The notes under the pieces were generated by a model. That model did no database searches. It saw only the letters and a program-made list of their open reading frames with translations, and was not told the DNA's origin. A program made the translations under genes and the position numbers. From positions 1 through 64,000 of the forward strand of contig JASANG010000713.1 of the NCBI GenBank assembly GCA_030248215.1: a stretch of DNA of 64,000 bases, read 5' to 3'. Positions within the stretch are counted from its first letter, which is position 1, and each line of letters starts with the position of its first letter. The stretch comes from Enoplolaimus lenunculus (Eukaryota; Nematoda; Enoplea; Enoplida; Thoracostomopsidae). Below are positions 45,554 through 57,645 of the stretch, in pieces.

Positions 45554-47204
45554 GAACAGACCACTTCTATCTCTCCGTTTGCATACGCCGCTGAACTCTG
45601 TTAATACTTTTACATGCAAACAAGAAATCCTTAGCGGACGTCTGTTTACGTAACTAATCGGTCAAAGTTAACCAAAAGATCCTGGTATAAAATGTCCATT
45701 TGAAACCAAATCTAGAATCATGATATATCAAAAATTAGCATAATTTCAATTTTAGAGCTGTGGTCCGTTGGGATTGTGAAATTCTGCTCTGTGATTTGTT
45801 ACCACAGAAGCCGAGTGACGGTGTTGTAGGTTCGTCAGCAGTTTTGTGCCTGAAGCTAATTTTGCCAATGGTGCAAGCTGGCTACGATTATAAATACTCT
45901 GAATGCATTATGTAACAGTTTAGTGAATTTTATCGACTAGGGTGCAATAATTGTAGGTGACCAATACTGGAGACGGAAATAGATCAATTTTACTTAAATC
46001 AGGAAGCGTAGCCAAATTAGGTGTAATGAAATTTTGTTTAGGCTTAGGCTTACGCTTAGGCGTAGGCATATATGATGAATTTGCTATTTTTAGCAATAAT
46101 CTGCAAACTGTTGGCAAAAATTTGGTTTTAAGCTTGTTTCTTGTTAAAAAATTCTCGCAATTTACAGATTTTGATATTTTCCAATTTCAAGCCTGTTACT
46201 TTCTTCCGATTTAATTTTCTACTAACCATTTATGCTACACTCTCATGCAGCAACTATAGCAAGTATAATACTCTGTTACTCTAAAATAAGCACATACGAC
46301 GTTAGCGTAAGCATTAATTTTAAGCTTTCAAATTGATTGACACAAATTGAGGTCTACTGCGTTTGACATAAGGTTACATTTAGCTTTCAATATTCAAACA
46401 TTGCAAATGCGTGCAAAATGTCACTCGGCAAAGCAATTATACCTCGACTGACATCCAATGCTAGTAGAACCTAAATGATATACACACATATAAATAGAAA
46501 TAAATAACTAAACATACATATTTACATATTTATATATAACACATATAATATATGTGTATATATTTGCGAAAATCCGAGATAGTTGGAAAATAAGTACTTT
46601 ACGGGCTTTCAAACAACCCTACTGCATTCTAAGATTAAGTAATTTTCTTTCGTTACAGGAACGGTCAGAACTAATTATTTTTGACAATTTTATGTTCTCT
46701 GTCAAATTGAAAATTCTAAGCTAAACCATGTTTGTATGATTAAAATAGTAACGAGGTAAATGTCAATGGCTGCCCCCGCAAAAGCAACAAAACAAGAAAC
46801 CGTTTTCAAATTACAGTTTGTACCCTAAACTAATTGTAATTTTCTTGACTTAAGCCTCTATTGGTATGACGGGACCTTCAGGTTCAATTAAGGTAGGGAA
46901 ATTTCTATTTCAAAAAGAAATGACATTCGGGTAATTTAAATTGTTCCTAATTTCCATCAAATCAGCCATGGAAATGTCTTACAATTGTGACACATGGATG
47001 CTCTGTTAACCTGACAGTTGCGAAATTAGCCTAAAGTTGAAATAACGCTACATTTACTGCTGTTCTGGTTCAATGTTGAATCGGTGACGCGTAAAATTTG
47101 CATGAGTCAAATTCTATGCTACACTCAAGGATTTCTTGGTTGAGAGTCAGTTTTGCTAAAATTAATACTAATAAAATGACTGACGTCAGCTTTGAAATTC
47201 TGAA
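45554..47204. other. No gene recognised
   Basis: GTTTAGGCTTAGGCTTACGC at about 46037 is an isolated hexamer tract. The rest is AT-rich without recognised coding potential or repeat ends. Confidence 0.45.
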
Positions 47205-47640
47205 CCGCATTTTCAAATGTGTGTAGCACCTATCATCAGTTAGCAATAGTTTTTCAATGAAACGAACTACGGCAGCTACAAATGTCAAACTTATCTCATA
47301 TGTTGAAGCAATCAAATGAGAACAATGGCTCGTATTCTCAAATGTGTTTAGTAACTATCATCAGTTGTTAATAGGTCTTGTAACTTTCGAACCAGTGAAT
47401 ACCGAGGCTCAAAATTCAGCACATTTTTCGCATGATTTGCTCTACTCCTGTACCAATTTTGAGAGCAACAACTGCAGTAGTGTTTGAACACCTATTACTA
47501 ATTGATGATAGTTGCTATATCCATTTGAGAAAAAGGGCCAATGTGCCAAGTTTCGAAATTTTTTTATTGGGTGGTTCGAAGTTTATAGAACCTATCACCA
47601 ACTGATGATACGTGTTACATACATTCGAGAATATGGGCAT
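47205..47640. mobile_element. Family 6 elements, nested
   Basis: Outer ends ATTTTCAAATGTGTGTAGCA (47209) and ATACATTCGAGAATATGGGC (47620). An inner pair, TATTCTCAAATGTGTTTAGT (47333) and CTATATCCATTTGAGAAAAA (47515), lies within, each with ACCTATCATCAGTT-like motifs next to the end. Read as one copy inserted in another. Confidence 0.6.
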
Positions 47641-47666
47641 CTATCTGTGGCTTTTACTACTAACTG

Positions 47667-47851
47667 CACTGCAAAAATGGTGAGTCAAATAGACTTTCCC
47701 CGAAATAGGCTTTTCCGGACTACACAAACTGCGTCAAATATTCGACTCGTAAGCCGAATTTGACTCTGGCAGTGTCGACTTTGAGTCAGTTTGTGTAGTC
47801 CGGAAAAGCCTATTTCGGAGCGAGTCAATTTGACTCATCATTTTTTGCAGT
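47667..47851. mobile_element. Family 2 foldback MITE
   Basis: CACTGCAAAAATGGTGAGTC to ATCATTTTTTGCAGT. TA follows at the right; the left flank is not TA. Confidence 0.85.
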
Positions 47852-48214
47852 ATGTAGTTTAGTTCGAAAACCAGCAACCGCTGAATCGTGAAACAAGTTG
47901 TATCAGAAGGAAAATGCCCTATTGCAAAATGATGGTAATACGTCCCAGGCGAATTTAGAAATAGAAATCCAAAACACCAAATAGAAAAAGATAAGACTTC
48001 GTAGTAAAAATAACAATGTTATCAACATGAGGTCAGGTATTATGGCGAAAAATTTCCAAATAAAGTATACTAAAACGAAGCTTTTATCTTCGCCCGCCAT
48101 GCAAACACATTTATTAAACTGTCACATGAATATTTTATTCAGCAAATTTAAAAAATTTCATTTTTAGCTAAAATTTATTCGCGGACTACATAGCTAATTT
48201 TAAAATTGAGTAAA

Positions 48215-48450
48215 ACCTTGGGACCCTGCAGTATTGTAAATTTTATATGGAACTCAAAAATTGTAAGGTAGGGAGCTTATCATTTTATCATTCAAAAAAT
48301 TTCTGAAGTGGAAAAATTGTAAGGTAGGGACTTTATCATTTTATCACTAAAAATTTCTGAGGAAAAATTAACAACCTTGTCATTTTTTACAAAAAACTTT
48401 CTGATGATGGACGTACGCCCCCCTCTTCTGGATCCGCTAGTGATAACCAG
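48215..48450. mobile_element. Family 9 element with internal repeat
   Basis: Two to three units of AATTGTAAGGTAGGGA...TTATCATTTTATCA, then GGACGTACGCCCCCCTC and TCTGGATCCGCTAG. Same organisation, reversed, at 59.71-60.03 kb. Confidence 0.55.
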
Positions 48451-48454
48451 CACA

Positions 48455-48575
48455 CTTTGCTAAGGGGATCTAACAATTGTTCACGAGGGGCATACAAGGG
48501 TTTTCGCTGACTTACGAGCAAGGTTGAAAATTTTCTAATGGGCTAAAAGTTTTCCAGGGCGGTTACGGGGCCGTA
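48455..48575. mobile_element. Family 10 copy
   Basis: GGGGCATACAAGGGTTTTCG and GAGCAAGGTTGAAAATTTTC, adjacent to the family 9 element. Right end eroded. Confidence 0.6.
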
Positions 48576-49011
48576 ATAGAAAAGCTCCTAAAAACCTCTT
48601 ATAAAAATCACAATGAGGTATATTTGGCCTCTCTATTAACTACGCTATTTCTTAGACACCTTAAAACTAAAAAACTTGCTTGCTCAAAGATGCAAATGTA
48701 AACCGGAGGAATATTTTAGATTAGAAATAGTTGTCAGACAAGTGAGTCAAAATTTCACGGACAGCCTGCGTTTGAGAGTGACCTTAGACTAAAACATTTT
48801 AACACCAATCAGTATAGTTCACTGTTTGTATATATTAATTTGGACAGGCGTAAAATTGACTTATGTACTGTACATGAAAGTATTTCTATACTTCATCAAA
48901 ATATACAAGACGTATTGACAGCTACATAGACGAGCCTAGGTATCGTGACCATCCAGCAACTTTAAACACTGGTGTAAAACGGTATATAATTTAATTCTAA
49001 GTTGAGCAGTA

Positions 49012-49260
49012 CACTCAAAATAATATTTCTGATATTTAAGAAAAATATTGTTACATTTAAGAAATATGATTAGCCAGGCGCACTTGAAAACTATTTCTGT
49101 TTTATAACAGAAAAGTTTTCAAAAAAGTTTTGAAATAAAGTGTGAAAATAAACGTTTTCCTGTTATTTTCGGAAAAATTGTTTTAAATATCAGGATAACT
49201 TTTCAGAATTGCCACGGAAAATACTTTTCTGAATAAATTTCGAAATACTGTTTTTGTGTG
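49012..49260. mobile_element. Possible TA-flanked MITE
   Basis: TA/CACTCAAAATAATATTTC at the left and GAAATACTGTTTTTGTGTG/TA at the right are imperfect inverted ends. The inside is AT-rich and partly self-complementary. Single copy in the window. Confidence 0.4.
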
Positions 49261-49292
49261 TATCATATAAAGCCCTTTACGAGCATTTTGTT

Positions 49293-49371
49293 GCAGATTC
49301 GGTGGAGCTAGAACACATGACATACGGGTTACCGGTCCGCTGCTCTAACCACTGAGCTACGCAAGCCATGC
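49293..49371 (-). tRNA. tRNA-Thr(GGT)-like pseudogene or SINE head
   Basis: Minus strand has a clean A box (GCGTAGCTCAGTGGTTAGAGC) but a weakened B box (GTGTTCTAGCTCC instead of GGTTCGANNCC). The loop CCGGTAA would give anticodon GGT. The acceptor stem pairs poorly, so I regard it as non-functional or SINE-derived. Confidence 0.45.
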
Positions 49372-49406
49372 AAACTTTTCGCTGCCACGAACGACGTTTA
49401 TACCAA

Positions 49407-49945
49407 AAACCTGAATCTCGTGAATTGCGTACTAAGATTACATTTCGATCTTACCATGGTATATAAGATATTGAATGAGGGGATTGATGCATGTTCAAAG
49501 TTATTCAAGTCATGTAAGGTCTTACGAACCAGGGGCCATCCAATGAAACTCGAAACTAGAAAGTTTCGAACAAATTTTTAAAGTATTTATGTTGTGCTAG
49601 ACTTGTTAACGTTTGGAACTCGCTTCCAGAGTTTGTGTCAGATAAAGCCCTCATGGCGGCACGGAGCGTTAGATCATTTAAATTTCTTTTAAATAGGTAG
49701 ACCTAAAAGCATACCTTCATCACAAGTGAAACTGGCAGCTTATAATTTGTGGATCAACCCTTTCCTTCATTGCTCCATCGCAGAATTTACCAAATTAGAT
49801 ATAAGTACGACATGTCCTCTTTTTAGCTTTACCTTTATTTGGGTATATTGCGCCCATTCAATGATTATGACAACTTGGCCTTAACGTTTGTACTGAACGT
49901 ATATTTTCTTGTGCTTTCGATTCAAATAAACTTCTTGTCTTGAAT
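49407..49945 (+). mobile_element. LINE 3' end (5'-truncated reverse transcriptase C terminus plus 3' tail)
   Basis: Plus-strand reading gives LRLHFDLTMVYKILNEGID and RTRGHPMKLETRKFRTNF, then, after a stop and a frame change near 49580, RLVNVWNSLPEFVSDK and SVRSFKFLLNR. These are the usual last motifs of Jockey/CR1-type LINE polymerases (RGDL..YKIL, TRGHxxKL, NxWNSLP, FKxxLD). A 3' tail of about 240 bp ends at CAAATAAACTTCTTGTCTTG. The copy is dead and lacks everything upstream. Confidence 0.78.
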
Positions 49946-50056
49946 GACTCGGTAACCGATGGAAAATTCTCAACGCTACATTTACGAATCGGCCGAAAAG
50001 AAACACGGCTCAAGTACAGTCTCCCTTAAAACATTAAGTAAAGTTTTATTCCGAGT

Positions 50057-50330
50057 AATCCCTAACCTGATCCTATGATTTCGAGAAAGCCCTGACCTGA
50101 TCCTAAGATTCCGAGAAATCCCTGACCCGATCCTACAATTCCGAGAAATCCCTGACCCGATCCTAAGATTCCGAGAAATTCCGGACCTGATCCTAAGATT
50201 CCGAGAAATCCCTGACCTGATCCTAAGATTACGAGAAATCCCTGACCTGATCCTAAGATTCCGAGAAATCCCTGACCTGATCCTAAGATTACGAGAAATC
50301 TCTGACCTGATCCTAACATTCCGAGAAATC
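50057..50330. repeat. 30 bp minisatellite, about nine copies
   Basis: Unit GATCCTAAGATTCCGAGAAATCCCTGACCT in regular 30 bp phase; a few units have C/T or A/C changes. Being a multiple of three it stays open (LGSGQGFLGI repeats) on the minus strand, but there is no other sign of coding. Confidence 0.95.
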
Positions 50331-50454
50331 CCCAGCTGAGATGCATGCTACATACTACTGTATGCGTGTTATATTTCAAAAATTCACCAAAAATATTGCA
50401 AGACCACATTTTGTGTGCCTCGTTGCTACAGCCCCGTCGTACAATTTTTGCCCA

Positions 50455-50600
50455 ATCCTACAATTAGGGTGAAAACCGTAGTCTAAGCATATTCCTAAGC
50501 CTTAGCGAAAAGATTAGTCTGAAAACCAATGCCGAGCAATAGATGAGCCTAGAGCCTAAGCCTATTTTATTGCAGTGCCGAAGGACGATTGGATATTTAT
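50455..50600. mobile_element. Family 1-like fragment
   Basis: GTCTAAGCATATTCCTAAGC, GAGCCTAAGCCTATTTTATT and GCAGTGCCGAAGGACGATTG. Ends unclear. Confidence 0.5.
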
Positions 50601-50659
50601 GTAAAATAACCGATCAATGAAAGCTTTCCCCCTAAGATATCTACCCCCCTAGTTGTAGC

Positions 50660-50905
50660 TGTCAGTCTAGGGTAGCAACCGGGACATCTGACCTTTCTAC
50701 CAAGCAGCGGGAAAAGCGGGCTAGAGCGGGGATCGAACTCTCAGCCTATGGATCCTTAAGCGAGCACTCTACCACTGCGCCACGTAGCCCGCCTCTCCAA
50801 CTGCGTTTTTCGTCGACTATATGTGTCGACCGTACACCACAATATGCATTGCATTTATTGCATATGCACCAGGACAAGCATGTCTCAAATGCTTTAGCAA
50901 CTAAA
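50660..50905 (-). mobile_element. tRNA-bearing repeat, copy 3
   Basis: Has the same two flanks as the 27.4 and 27.8 kb copies. The tRNA-like core is annotated separately. Confidence 0.65.
50716..50792 (-). tRNA. tRNA-like core with perfect acceptor stem
   Basis: 77 nt on the minus strand. GCGGGCT at the 5' end pairs perfectly with AGCCCGC at the 3' end. A box GTGGCGCAGTGGTAGAGTGC and B box AGTTCGATCCCCG are intact. The anticodon region (CGCTTAAGGATCC) recalls tRNA-Leu(AAG), but the anticodon and T stems pair poorly. Probably a tRNA-derived repeat part rather than a working tRNA. Confidence 0.5.
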
Positions 50906-51811
50906 GCGTCCCGTCCGTGAACGTCATGTTTAGGAAGGGATCATTCAAAGAACAATACCTTTTATGTTCCTAATTTACCGCACATCCTGGGTCATAATCT
51001 TCCATTGATCGCCCGTAAATGCTATGGGGCTAACAAACCATAACATAGCTAAATTAAGCATAGAATTGCGAAACTGTAAGAAATTTAAATATTTTCACAA
51101 AGACCTGCGTCCAATCCAACAGCAGTTAAAAACGGCAATTTCTATTTTCAAATTCAACTCCCCGGAAAAATGAAACCAAATATTTGCACAATTTCGCTCT
51201 CACAAAAATCTTCGTTTGCAACGACTACTTTAAATGCCGAAAGTCTTACGAGTTCGGTTTAGTTTAAATATTTGAACAAATAAAATTGTATACAAAACCA
51301 AGTATTGAATTTCAAAGTAAACGTAGACATTTTCAAATGCGAAAGCGATTTCTAACTGAACTCTGACTGGCCATCAAATCCGAGTCGGGTCACTCGGGAC
51401 AACAATGGTGGATCAAACAGCCCTTGAAAAAGTTTCAGCCAAATGGGCAAAGGTTTGGACCCGATTGTAAGTCGGGTAAACTCTAGGTATGTCCGTTCTC
51501 AAATTTTTCACTCCCTCCACCCACTTCAAATATTAAACTGGCTATGAGCACGATTGAATCGGGGCCGCGCCTGTAATGAGATAAAACCATGAAACTCTTG
51601 GCATGATAACGAATTTGAATAAAATTAATTCACTGGTAATTAAATGATAGCTGAGAGCAATTAATTTACACATGAATTAGGTAATTGGAGTTACTACCGT
51701 CAAACCAAAATTCTGGCTTTTACCTTACAGTATATAGCAAAAACATGCTGACGTGAACAATATAAAACTTGAAAAACTAATTGCTAAAATCAACTGTTGA
51801 GGAAACGAATC
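50906..51811. other. No gene recognised
   Basis: Nothing supported as coding or repetitive. Confidence 0.45.
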
Positions 51812-51928
51812 TACGGCAACTTGTCACCCGATAACATTTAGCCGTACATCTGCCGAAGCATAAATCTAAGCATAATCGTAAGCTTAAGCCTTTAACTTAA
51901 GCTTAATGGCAGACGACAAATCGCCGTG
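51812..51928. mobile_element. Family 4 MITE
   Basis: ACGGCAACTTGTCACCCG left, GACGACAAATCGCCGT right, with TAAGCATAATCGTAAGCTTA inside. Diverged relative of the element in the Frizzled B intron. Confidence 0.6.
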
Positions 51929-52125
51929 CCTATGAAATGCAGGGGTCAGCCTTGCCAATTGTGGCACCTCCCATAAAATAACAATTGTAGGATCCCATAA
52001 AAAATATCCAAACAATTTTTGTCGCATTCTTGACCCAATTCAAGGGTAAAATCGTAGTTCGGACTGAATCACATTAGGAAAATACGTTCAAATCATGTGT
52101 TGGCACCAAACAGTTACAACTCTGT

Positions 52126-52347
52126 GGGCCACATTCTCAAATGTGTATAGCAACTATCATCAGTTAGTAATCAGGTTTTCAAACTCACTATTGTAGTTGT
52201 TCAACTCAAAATTTGTACACAAGTAGAAGTAGCACCAGTATGCGAAATATGTGCTGAATTTTGAACCTCTGCGTTCACTTGTTCAAAACTTACCAGACAT
52301 ATCATCAACTGGTGATAGGTGCTACACACGTTTTAGTATACGGGCCG
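52126..52347. mobile_element. Family 6 MITE
   Basis: GGGCCACATTCTCAAATGTG left, ATAGGTGCTACACACGTTTT...CGGGCC right; ACTATCATCAGTTAG and TCATCAACTGGTGATAGG lie next to the ends. Confidence 0.72.
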
Positions 52348-52585
52348 TGGAATTAGAATAATTAAGGAAATCTCGCGAGTGAGAAGATAAAATTTTTTGT
52401 CAAATCTTACGGAAAACTTGGCACCTCCCCCAGCTGATGTGTTCGGAGGGAGCTAAGACCGATCCTGATAAGATGTTGGATTTCGAATCGTCGGTCGACG
52501 AGGGGTCGGGTCGACGAAATTACATAATACTGGAAGAAGCATTATACAACTACAGGACGTTGTTGTAAGCCAATTAGTTAAGTAC

Positions 52586-52807
52586 ACTGTAAAAAATGGT
52601 GAGTCAAATTGACTCTCTCGCGAAGTAGGCTTTTCCTGACTATACACACTGAGTCAAATTCGACTCTGCAAGAGTCAAATTGGACTCACTGAGCGATTCA
52701 GTGAATCGAATTTGACTCTGGCGGAATCGAATTTTGACTGTTTGTGTAAGTAGTCTGGAAAAGCTTCTTTCGGAGAGAGTGAATTTGACTCACTATTTTT
52801 TGGAGTG
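52586..52807. mobile_element. Family 2 foldback MITE, complete
   Basis: CACTGTAAAAAATGGTGAGT to CTATTTTTTGGAGTG with TA on both sides. Confidence 0.9.
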
Positions 52808-53188
52808 TATATATATAACCATTTTTAAAAATGTGGGACTAGTTATCAGAGATTAGCTGAAACTATGGTTTAACTCATGTTTAACCCGGTCAAAAATAAA
52901 GAATTTACAGTTATAAATCACATACGTTCATATGCAAACTAGATATTGTACGAGCAACCTTCTAAACACGAACTCGTTCACGAATAACACAGCATCTGGT
53001 AAAACGAAAAGCAAACGAATACAGAAATACCTCCCGTAGCGAAAATTAACCGTAAGGATTAATAATTGGCGTAATCATAAGCCACATAATTGTTTGTAAT
53101 ACCGGATTAACCTTCATTAAACAATTCTATATGCCCCGGGTCTACAATTTCTCCAGTAGGCCGGCTATCCGACGCTGAGAACAACATT

Positions 53189-53432
53189 GACAGCATCGTA
53201 GGAAGTGAGGGGTGACTTCCAGGGTGGCATCGAACTCAAATTTGACCGAATTCGAACCCAACTGCTAATTCGTCGGATCGGAACGTTGACTTCGAAAAAT
53301 TCATTCTGACAGCATCGTAACTGTAGGAAGTGAGGGGTGACTTCCAGGGTGGCATCGAACTCAAAATTTGACCGAATTCGAACCCAACTGCTAATTTGTC
53401 GGATCGGAACGTTGGCTTCGAAAAATTCATTC
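53189..53432. repeat. ~120 bp direct duplication
   Basis: GACAGCATCGTA at 53189 and 53308 starts two nearly identical units; the second has a six-base ACTGTA insertion. Contains GGTGACTTCCAGGGTGGCAT. Frames reading through it are by-products. Confidence 0.9.
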
Positions 53433-54880
53433 ATTTTTGTAAGTGCTGTATAAAATTAAACCTGTAGCTGTTGCTGGTTTAGCAAACCTAATCTTATGCA
53501 GATAATAGGAACATAGAAATTTTGAAACATCAAAACACCGAATTCATTGAAGTTGTGGCTCAAACCACAAATACAAAAAAATTTAGAAAAATGATTCGCT
53601 CTGTTAAATTTCAATTTAACAAACAGTTGTTTTCTACCCTTACTGGAGTCAGATTTTTCAAAACCGAATCCAAACCGCTAGCAATTCCAGAGTGATGGGG
53701 GGGGGCGCGTACGCCTCCCCTACTTTAGCAATTTCTAGCTGCCCATGGCATATGTAGCATACAGTAAAAATTGCGTTTCATATTTGCTAGCCAGCCTTCC
53801 GTCAGAAATTTGTGGATCCGCCGTGGATCCGAACCTGTTATTTTTGCCGAAACTGAAACCAAATTCGAACTTTTATTGCCATCATGGCACCTTTTTTCCT
53901 AGTGACAGTTGTCGCCAAGTACTCCGGTTTCCATACTTTGCAATAAACCAAATTGTGTGTTGGGTCCAAACAAATATCACTTGCTAAACTCTTTCGCCAA
54001 AAATTTCCGATTTGAACCCCGAATTCAGAGTATGGCTAATTCTCATTAATAATTTTTCTACTTTCTACATCGTAGTTGAGCAGATGAGGCGACAACATCA
54101 AGGGGAGAATTGGATAATTTTAGACAGAGACGGAATGCTTTAGTTGATCCCATAATTTAAATTGTTTGTTAAGCTACTTTGTGTTTCCATGAGAATCACG
54201 AGATATTTCTCGATCGAAAATGTTGCATCCTGCCAAAAAACAGGCTACGGACGATTTCTACCAAGCTTACATATAAACTACACCAAACTGGGCTTGAAAA
54301 TTGTAATATTTCTCAAGATAATTCTACCACCGACATCTTTCGATTCAGTACTCAAGTGGGTAGACATTCAACTCTAAGGATATTGTAATATTTAAATTTA
54401 AGCCGTATTCAAGGTCATATCTCACGGCTGTCGTATATAATCTGCCCCTCTCGATCCTGCGCTTTGTGTTCGATGGTGTATTATTATGGAAATTAGTTCC
54501 ACTTAACCGGTTAACAATCGCACTAATTTGTTTGAAATTTTCTAAAATTCAGTTTCGAAAATAAATATGTCTCCAAATGACCATCAGCAGCAGTTGGAGT
54601 TGAACCTGGAAAACAACGACAGTTGAATATCATATTTTCAAACGAATATTTTCAAAATATTTAAAAAAAAATTGAAAATACAATTTTTTTAACGTTTACA
54701 TACGTGTCAGGGACGTTGAAGATGGTATTAATATTATTGTTACACGTCAACAACGCGTGAATAAATAAATTTTTGAACGGAAGAATGGATAAACGTTGGG
54801 AAAATAAGAAAGGACTCTCGCGAACAAGAAGCTAAACGCCGAAACTTTCAAGTTATATTTATTTATTTACGACATATCGT
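53433..54880. other. No gene; family 9 traces at 53690-53825
   Basis: GGGGGGGGCGCGTACGCCTC and GTCAGAAATTTGTGGATCCG look like family 9 pieces. The two overlapping ~70-codon frames at 54162-54388 have no recognised motif. Confidence 0.4.
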
Positions 54881-54884
54881 CATT

Positions 54885-55003
54885 TTAGCTTTACCTTTAT
54901 TTGGGTGTATTGCACACATTCAATGATTATGACAACTTGGCTTTAACGTTTGTACTCAATGTATATTTTCTCGTGTTTTCGATCCAAATAAACTTCTTGT
55001 TCG
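54885..55003 (+). mobile_element. LINE 3' tail, second copy
   Basis: TTTTAGCTTTACCTTTATTT, CAATGATTATGACAACTTGG and AAATAAACTTCTTGTTC match the tail at 49820-49945 with about 8% differences. Only the tail is present. Confidence 0.75.
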
Positions 55004-55172
55004 GGGTGCAATTTTACCACTTAATCGTAATCCGAAATTAGAACAGGTCCCGCGGACTGGACGGTGAATTTAAGCAAGAATTCTACGCCATCTATTGAAA
55101 GAATCCTAGGGACTACGGCTTTATTCGATACCTGTGCGTACACCAGCGTAGTTGAACAAAAATTAAAAAACA

Positions 55173-55912
55173 ATAACCGGGTGCTTGCTCGAGTTCGTTT
55201 CAATGTGCCACTAAATTACGGTTCAACTCATTGAAAAAGTATAACCGGGTGCTTGCTCGAGTTCGTTTCAATGTGCCACTAAATTACGGTTCAACTCATT
55301 GAAAAAGTATAACCGGGTGCTTGCTCGAGTTCATTTCAATGTGCCACTAAATTACGGTTCAACTAATTAAAAAAGTATAACCGGGGGCTTGCTCGAGTTC
55401 GTTTCAATGTGCCACTAAATTACGGTTCAACTAATTAAAAAAGTATAACCGGGGGCTTGCTCGAGTTCGTTTCAATGTGCCACTAAATTACGGTTCAACT
55501 CATTGAAAAAGTATAACCGGGTGCTTGCTCGAGTTCATTTCAATGTGCCACTAAATTACGGTTCAACTGATTGAAAAAGTATAACCGGGTGCTTGCTCGA
55601 GTTCATTTCAATGTGCCACTAAATTACGGTTCAACTAATTAAAAAAGTATAACCGGGGGCTTGCTCGAGTTCGTTTCAATGTGCCACTAAATTACGGTTC
55701 AACTGATTGAAAAAGTATAACCGGGTGCTTGCTCGAGTTCATTTCAATGTGCCACTAAATTACGGTTCAACTAATTAAAAAAGTATAACCGGGGGCTTGC
55801 TCGAGTTCGTTTCAATGTGCCACTAAATTACGGTTCAACTGATTGAAAAAGTATAACCGGGGCTTGCTCGAGTTCATCTCAATGTGCCACTGGATTACGG
55901 TTCAACTAAGCG
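55173..55912. repeat. 68 bp satellite, 11 copies
   Basis: Units start (ATAACCGGG) at 55173 and then every 68 bp to 55853. Each contains TGCTCGAGTT and GTGCCACTAAATTACGG. Linked variants (GGGTG/TCATTT/CTAATTA followed by GGGGG/TCGTTT/CTGATTG) alternate in copies 7-10, a 136 bp higher-order dimer. The last copy has lost one base and is diverged. Confidence 0.97.
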
Positions 55913-56118
55913 TTCATTTCAACTGTATCGCAATTAATTCTAATACGAAACAGGATTTCAACATTTCAATTAAATTTTCAAGTGTTCAATTAGTTCGATT
56001 TCCACGCTACTTATGCGTTCAATAATATATACATAAATAGTTTCAAAGATATAATACAACGTGGATTTGCTTTGTTCTATATGGAATAACATACCACTCA
56101 ACCGTGATGTTATAGTTA

Positions 56119-56277
56119 TAGGCTCGTAGCCAAGGGAGACAAGGGGGCTAAGCCCGCCTGAACAAATTCCCCCTTGAAAATTTTCAACCATGCTTGTAAG
56201 TCAACGAAAACCATTGTATTACCCCGCGTGAAACATTTTTAGCCCCTCCATAGGAAGGTGAGCTAGCTACTGGCCTG
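56119..56277 (-). mobile_element. Family 10 hAT-like MITE, complete
   Basis: Flanked by the perfect 8 bp duplication TATAGTTA (56111-56118, 56278-56285). Ends TAGGCTCGTAGCC and GCTACTGGCCTG are imperfect inverted repeats. Interior: AACCATGCTTGTAAGTCAAC. Confidence 0.85.
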
Positions 56278-56285
56278 TATAGTTA

Positions 56286-57079
56286 CTGCAATACCCTTCG
56301 CATTAGCAGCGTTATAACCAAGACATCATATCAAGGGTGTATAACTTTGAAAGTTTTTTCCGATGAGCGTAGCGAGCGAGATAATTATTTTGATCCTACG
56401 GTCAACTAGGTTATTGTGAAGTATTTTTACAAAAAGCCAAAATTTCTGATGCCTGTAAGCCGATAATTATGTATGTTAAGACGAAATTAAATTTTAAATC
56501 CAACATTGATGAATCCAGTGTGAACTACCGAAATTCAAATATGGCATCTGTCCCATTGAAACGTTTGTCTCGAGCGTGTGAGTTAACACGGTTGACCTCG
56601 TATGAATTGAAAAAAATTCAATCAATTAATAATTGTTCGATTCAGTAACTTAAAAGAAATTTTCTCAACATTTCAATTAAAGTTAACCCTACCAATTACT
56701 AGGTTCTGCCTTAGTTATTGTAGCAACAGTAATTCATCCGGATTAAATGTAAACGAGATAACCTTACGTTGAGCACCCTTTAGCTCAACCATCGCATTCA
56801 AGAAGATGTTTAGTTGGGTCGAAAGTGCGAAAAAATGTACATTTAGTATTTAGTACAAACGTTAAAGCTAAGTTGTAATCTATATTATTAAAGCTGGAAT
56901 TCCCCACATACATATTTTGAGCAGCTTTCCAACTTTTCGTTTCTATGTTTGAAACAAAATGCAAAGAACAGTATATGCATATATGCATACGTAACAGCGA
57001 CGCTAGCCTAAATATGCGAACAAGTAACCACGTTCACTAATTATTATTGAAATGAGTTCCAGGCCTGAGACAGCATTAA
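56286..57079. other. No gene recognised
   Basis: GGAATTCCCCACATACATAT near 56897 is an inverted relative of the small repeat at 58.7 kb. Nothing coding supported. Confidence 0.4.
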
Positions 57080-57320
57080 CCCTTTCTCACATGAATATTT
57101 TCTATTTCCCCTGAGACCTACTTTTATGCTAGGAGTCGAACTCCAGTGACTGGAGTGGGATGCGTATACCATCACCACTGAGCTCTAGAAGCTTGACGCT
57201 CGAGCCCGAGGGGCTTCTCACGTCTTGTAGTGATTTACTACTATGTATACGTGTTGCAAGTGTTAAACACGGTGTGGTATATATTATTTAACGTATATAC
57301 ACTGCGCTAAGTTGCCTATT
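57080..57320 (-). mobile_element. tRNA-derived repeat type 2
   Basis: Minus strand GAGCTCAGTGGTGATGGTAT (A box) and GAGTTCGACTCC (B box), then a distal part with TATGTATACGTGTTGCAAGT shared with 35.3-35.6 kb. Confidence 0.55.
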
Positions 57321-57645
57321 GGCAACTCAGTGTGAGAAGGGGTTAGATTTTGTTTCAAAATTTGCATGGAAAGAAACGTTCACTTCATGGAGAATATCTA
57401 ATGCATTTAAAGCTTGTAAAAATGTCCATTTTCAACATATATACATTGAAAAATTTTGGCGAGGCAGATTAAGGTGGTGGTGAATTTTGTATACATTATG
57501 AACGACAAGGTATAACATTTATTTCCAGCCCAGAAACCAATATAAAGAAGGTTTTTTACGTGCATTCGGAACTTTTGGTGAGGTATATTCAAATAGTGAA
57601 AGCGTATTTTGTTCACATAAACGACGAGGTGTCGTAGCGCATGCT

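Noticed and set aside
49293-49371. Functional tRNA-Thr gene
   Set aside because: The B box is damaged and the acceptor stem pairs poorly.
50062-50409. 115-codon minus-strand frame with GQGFLGILGS repeats
   Set aside because: It is produced by the 30 bp minisatellite, whose length is a multiple of three; no other coding evidence.
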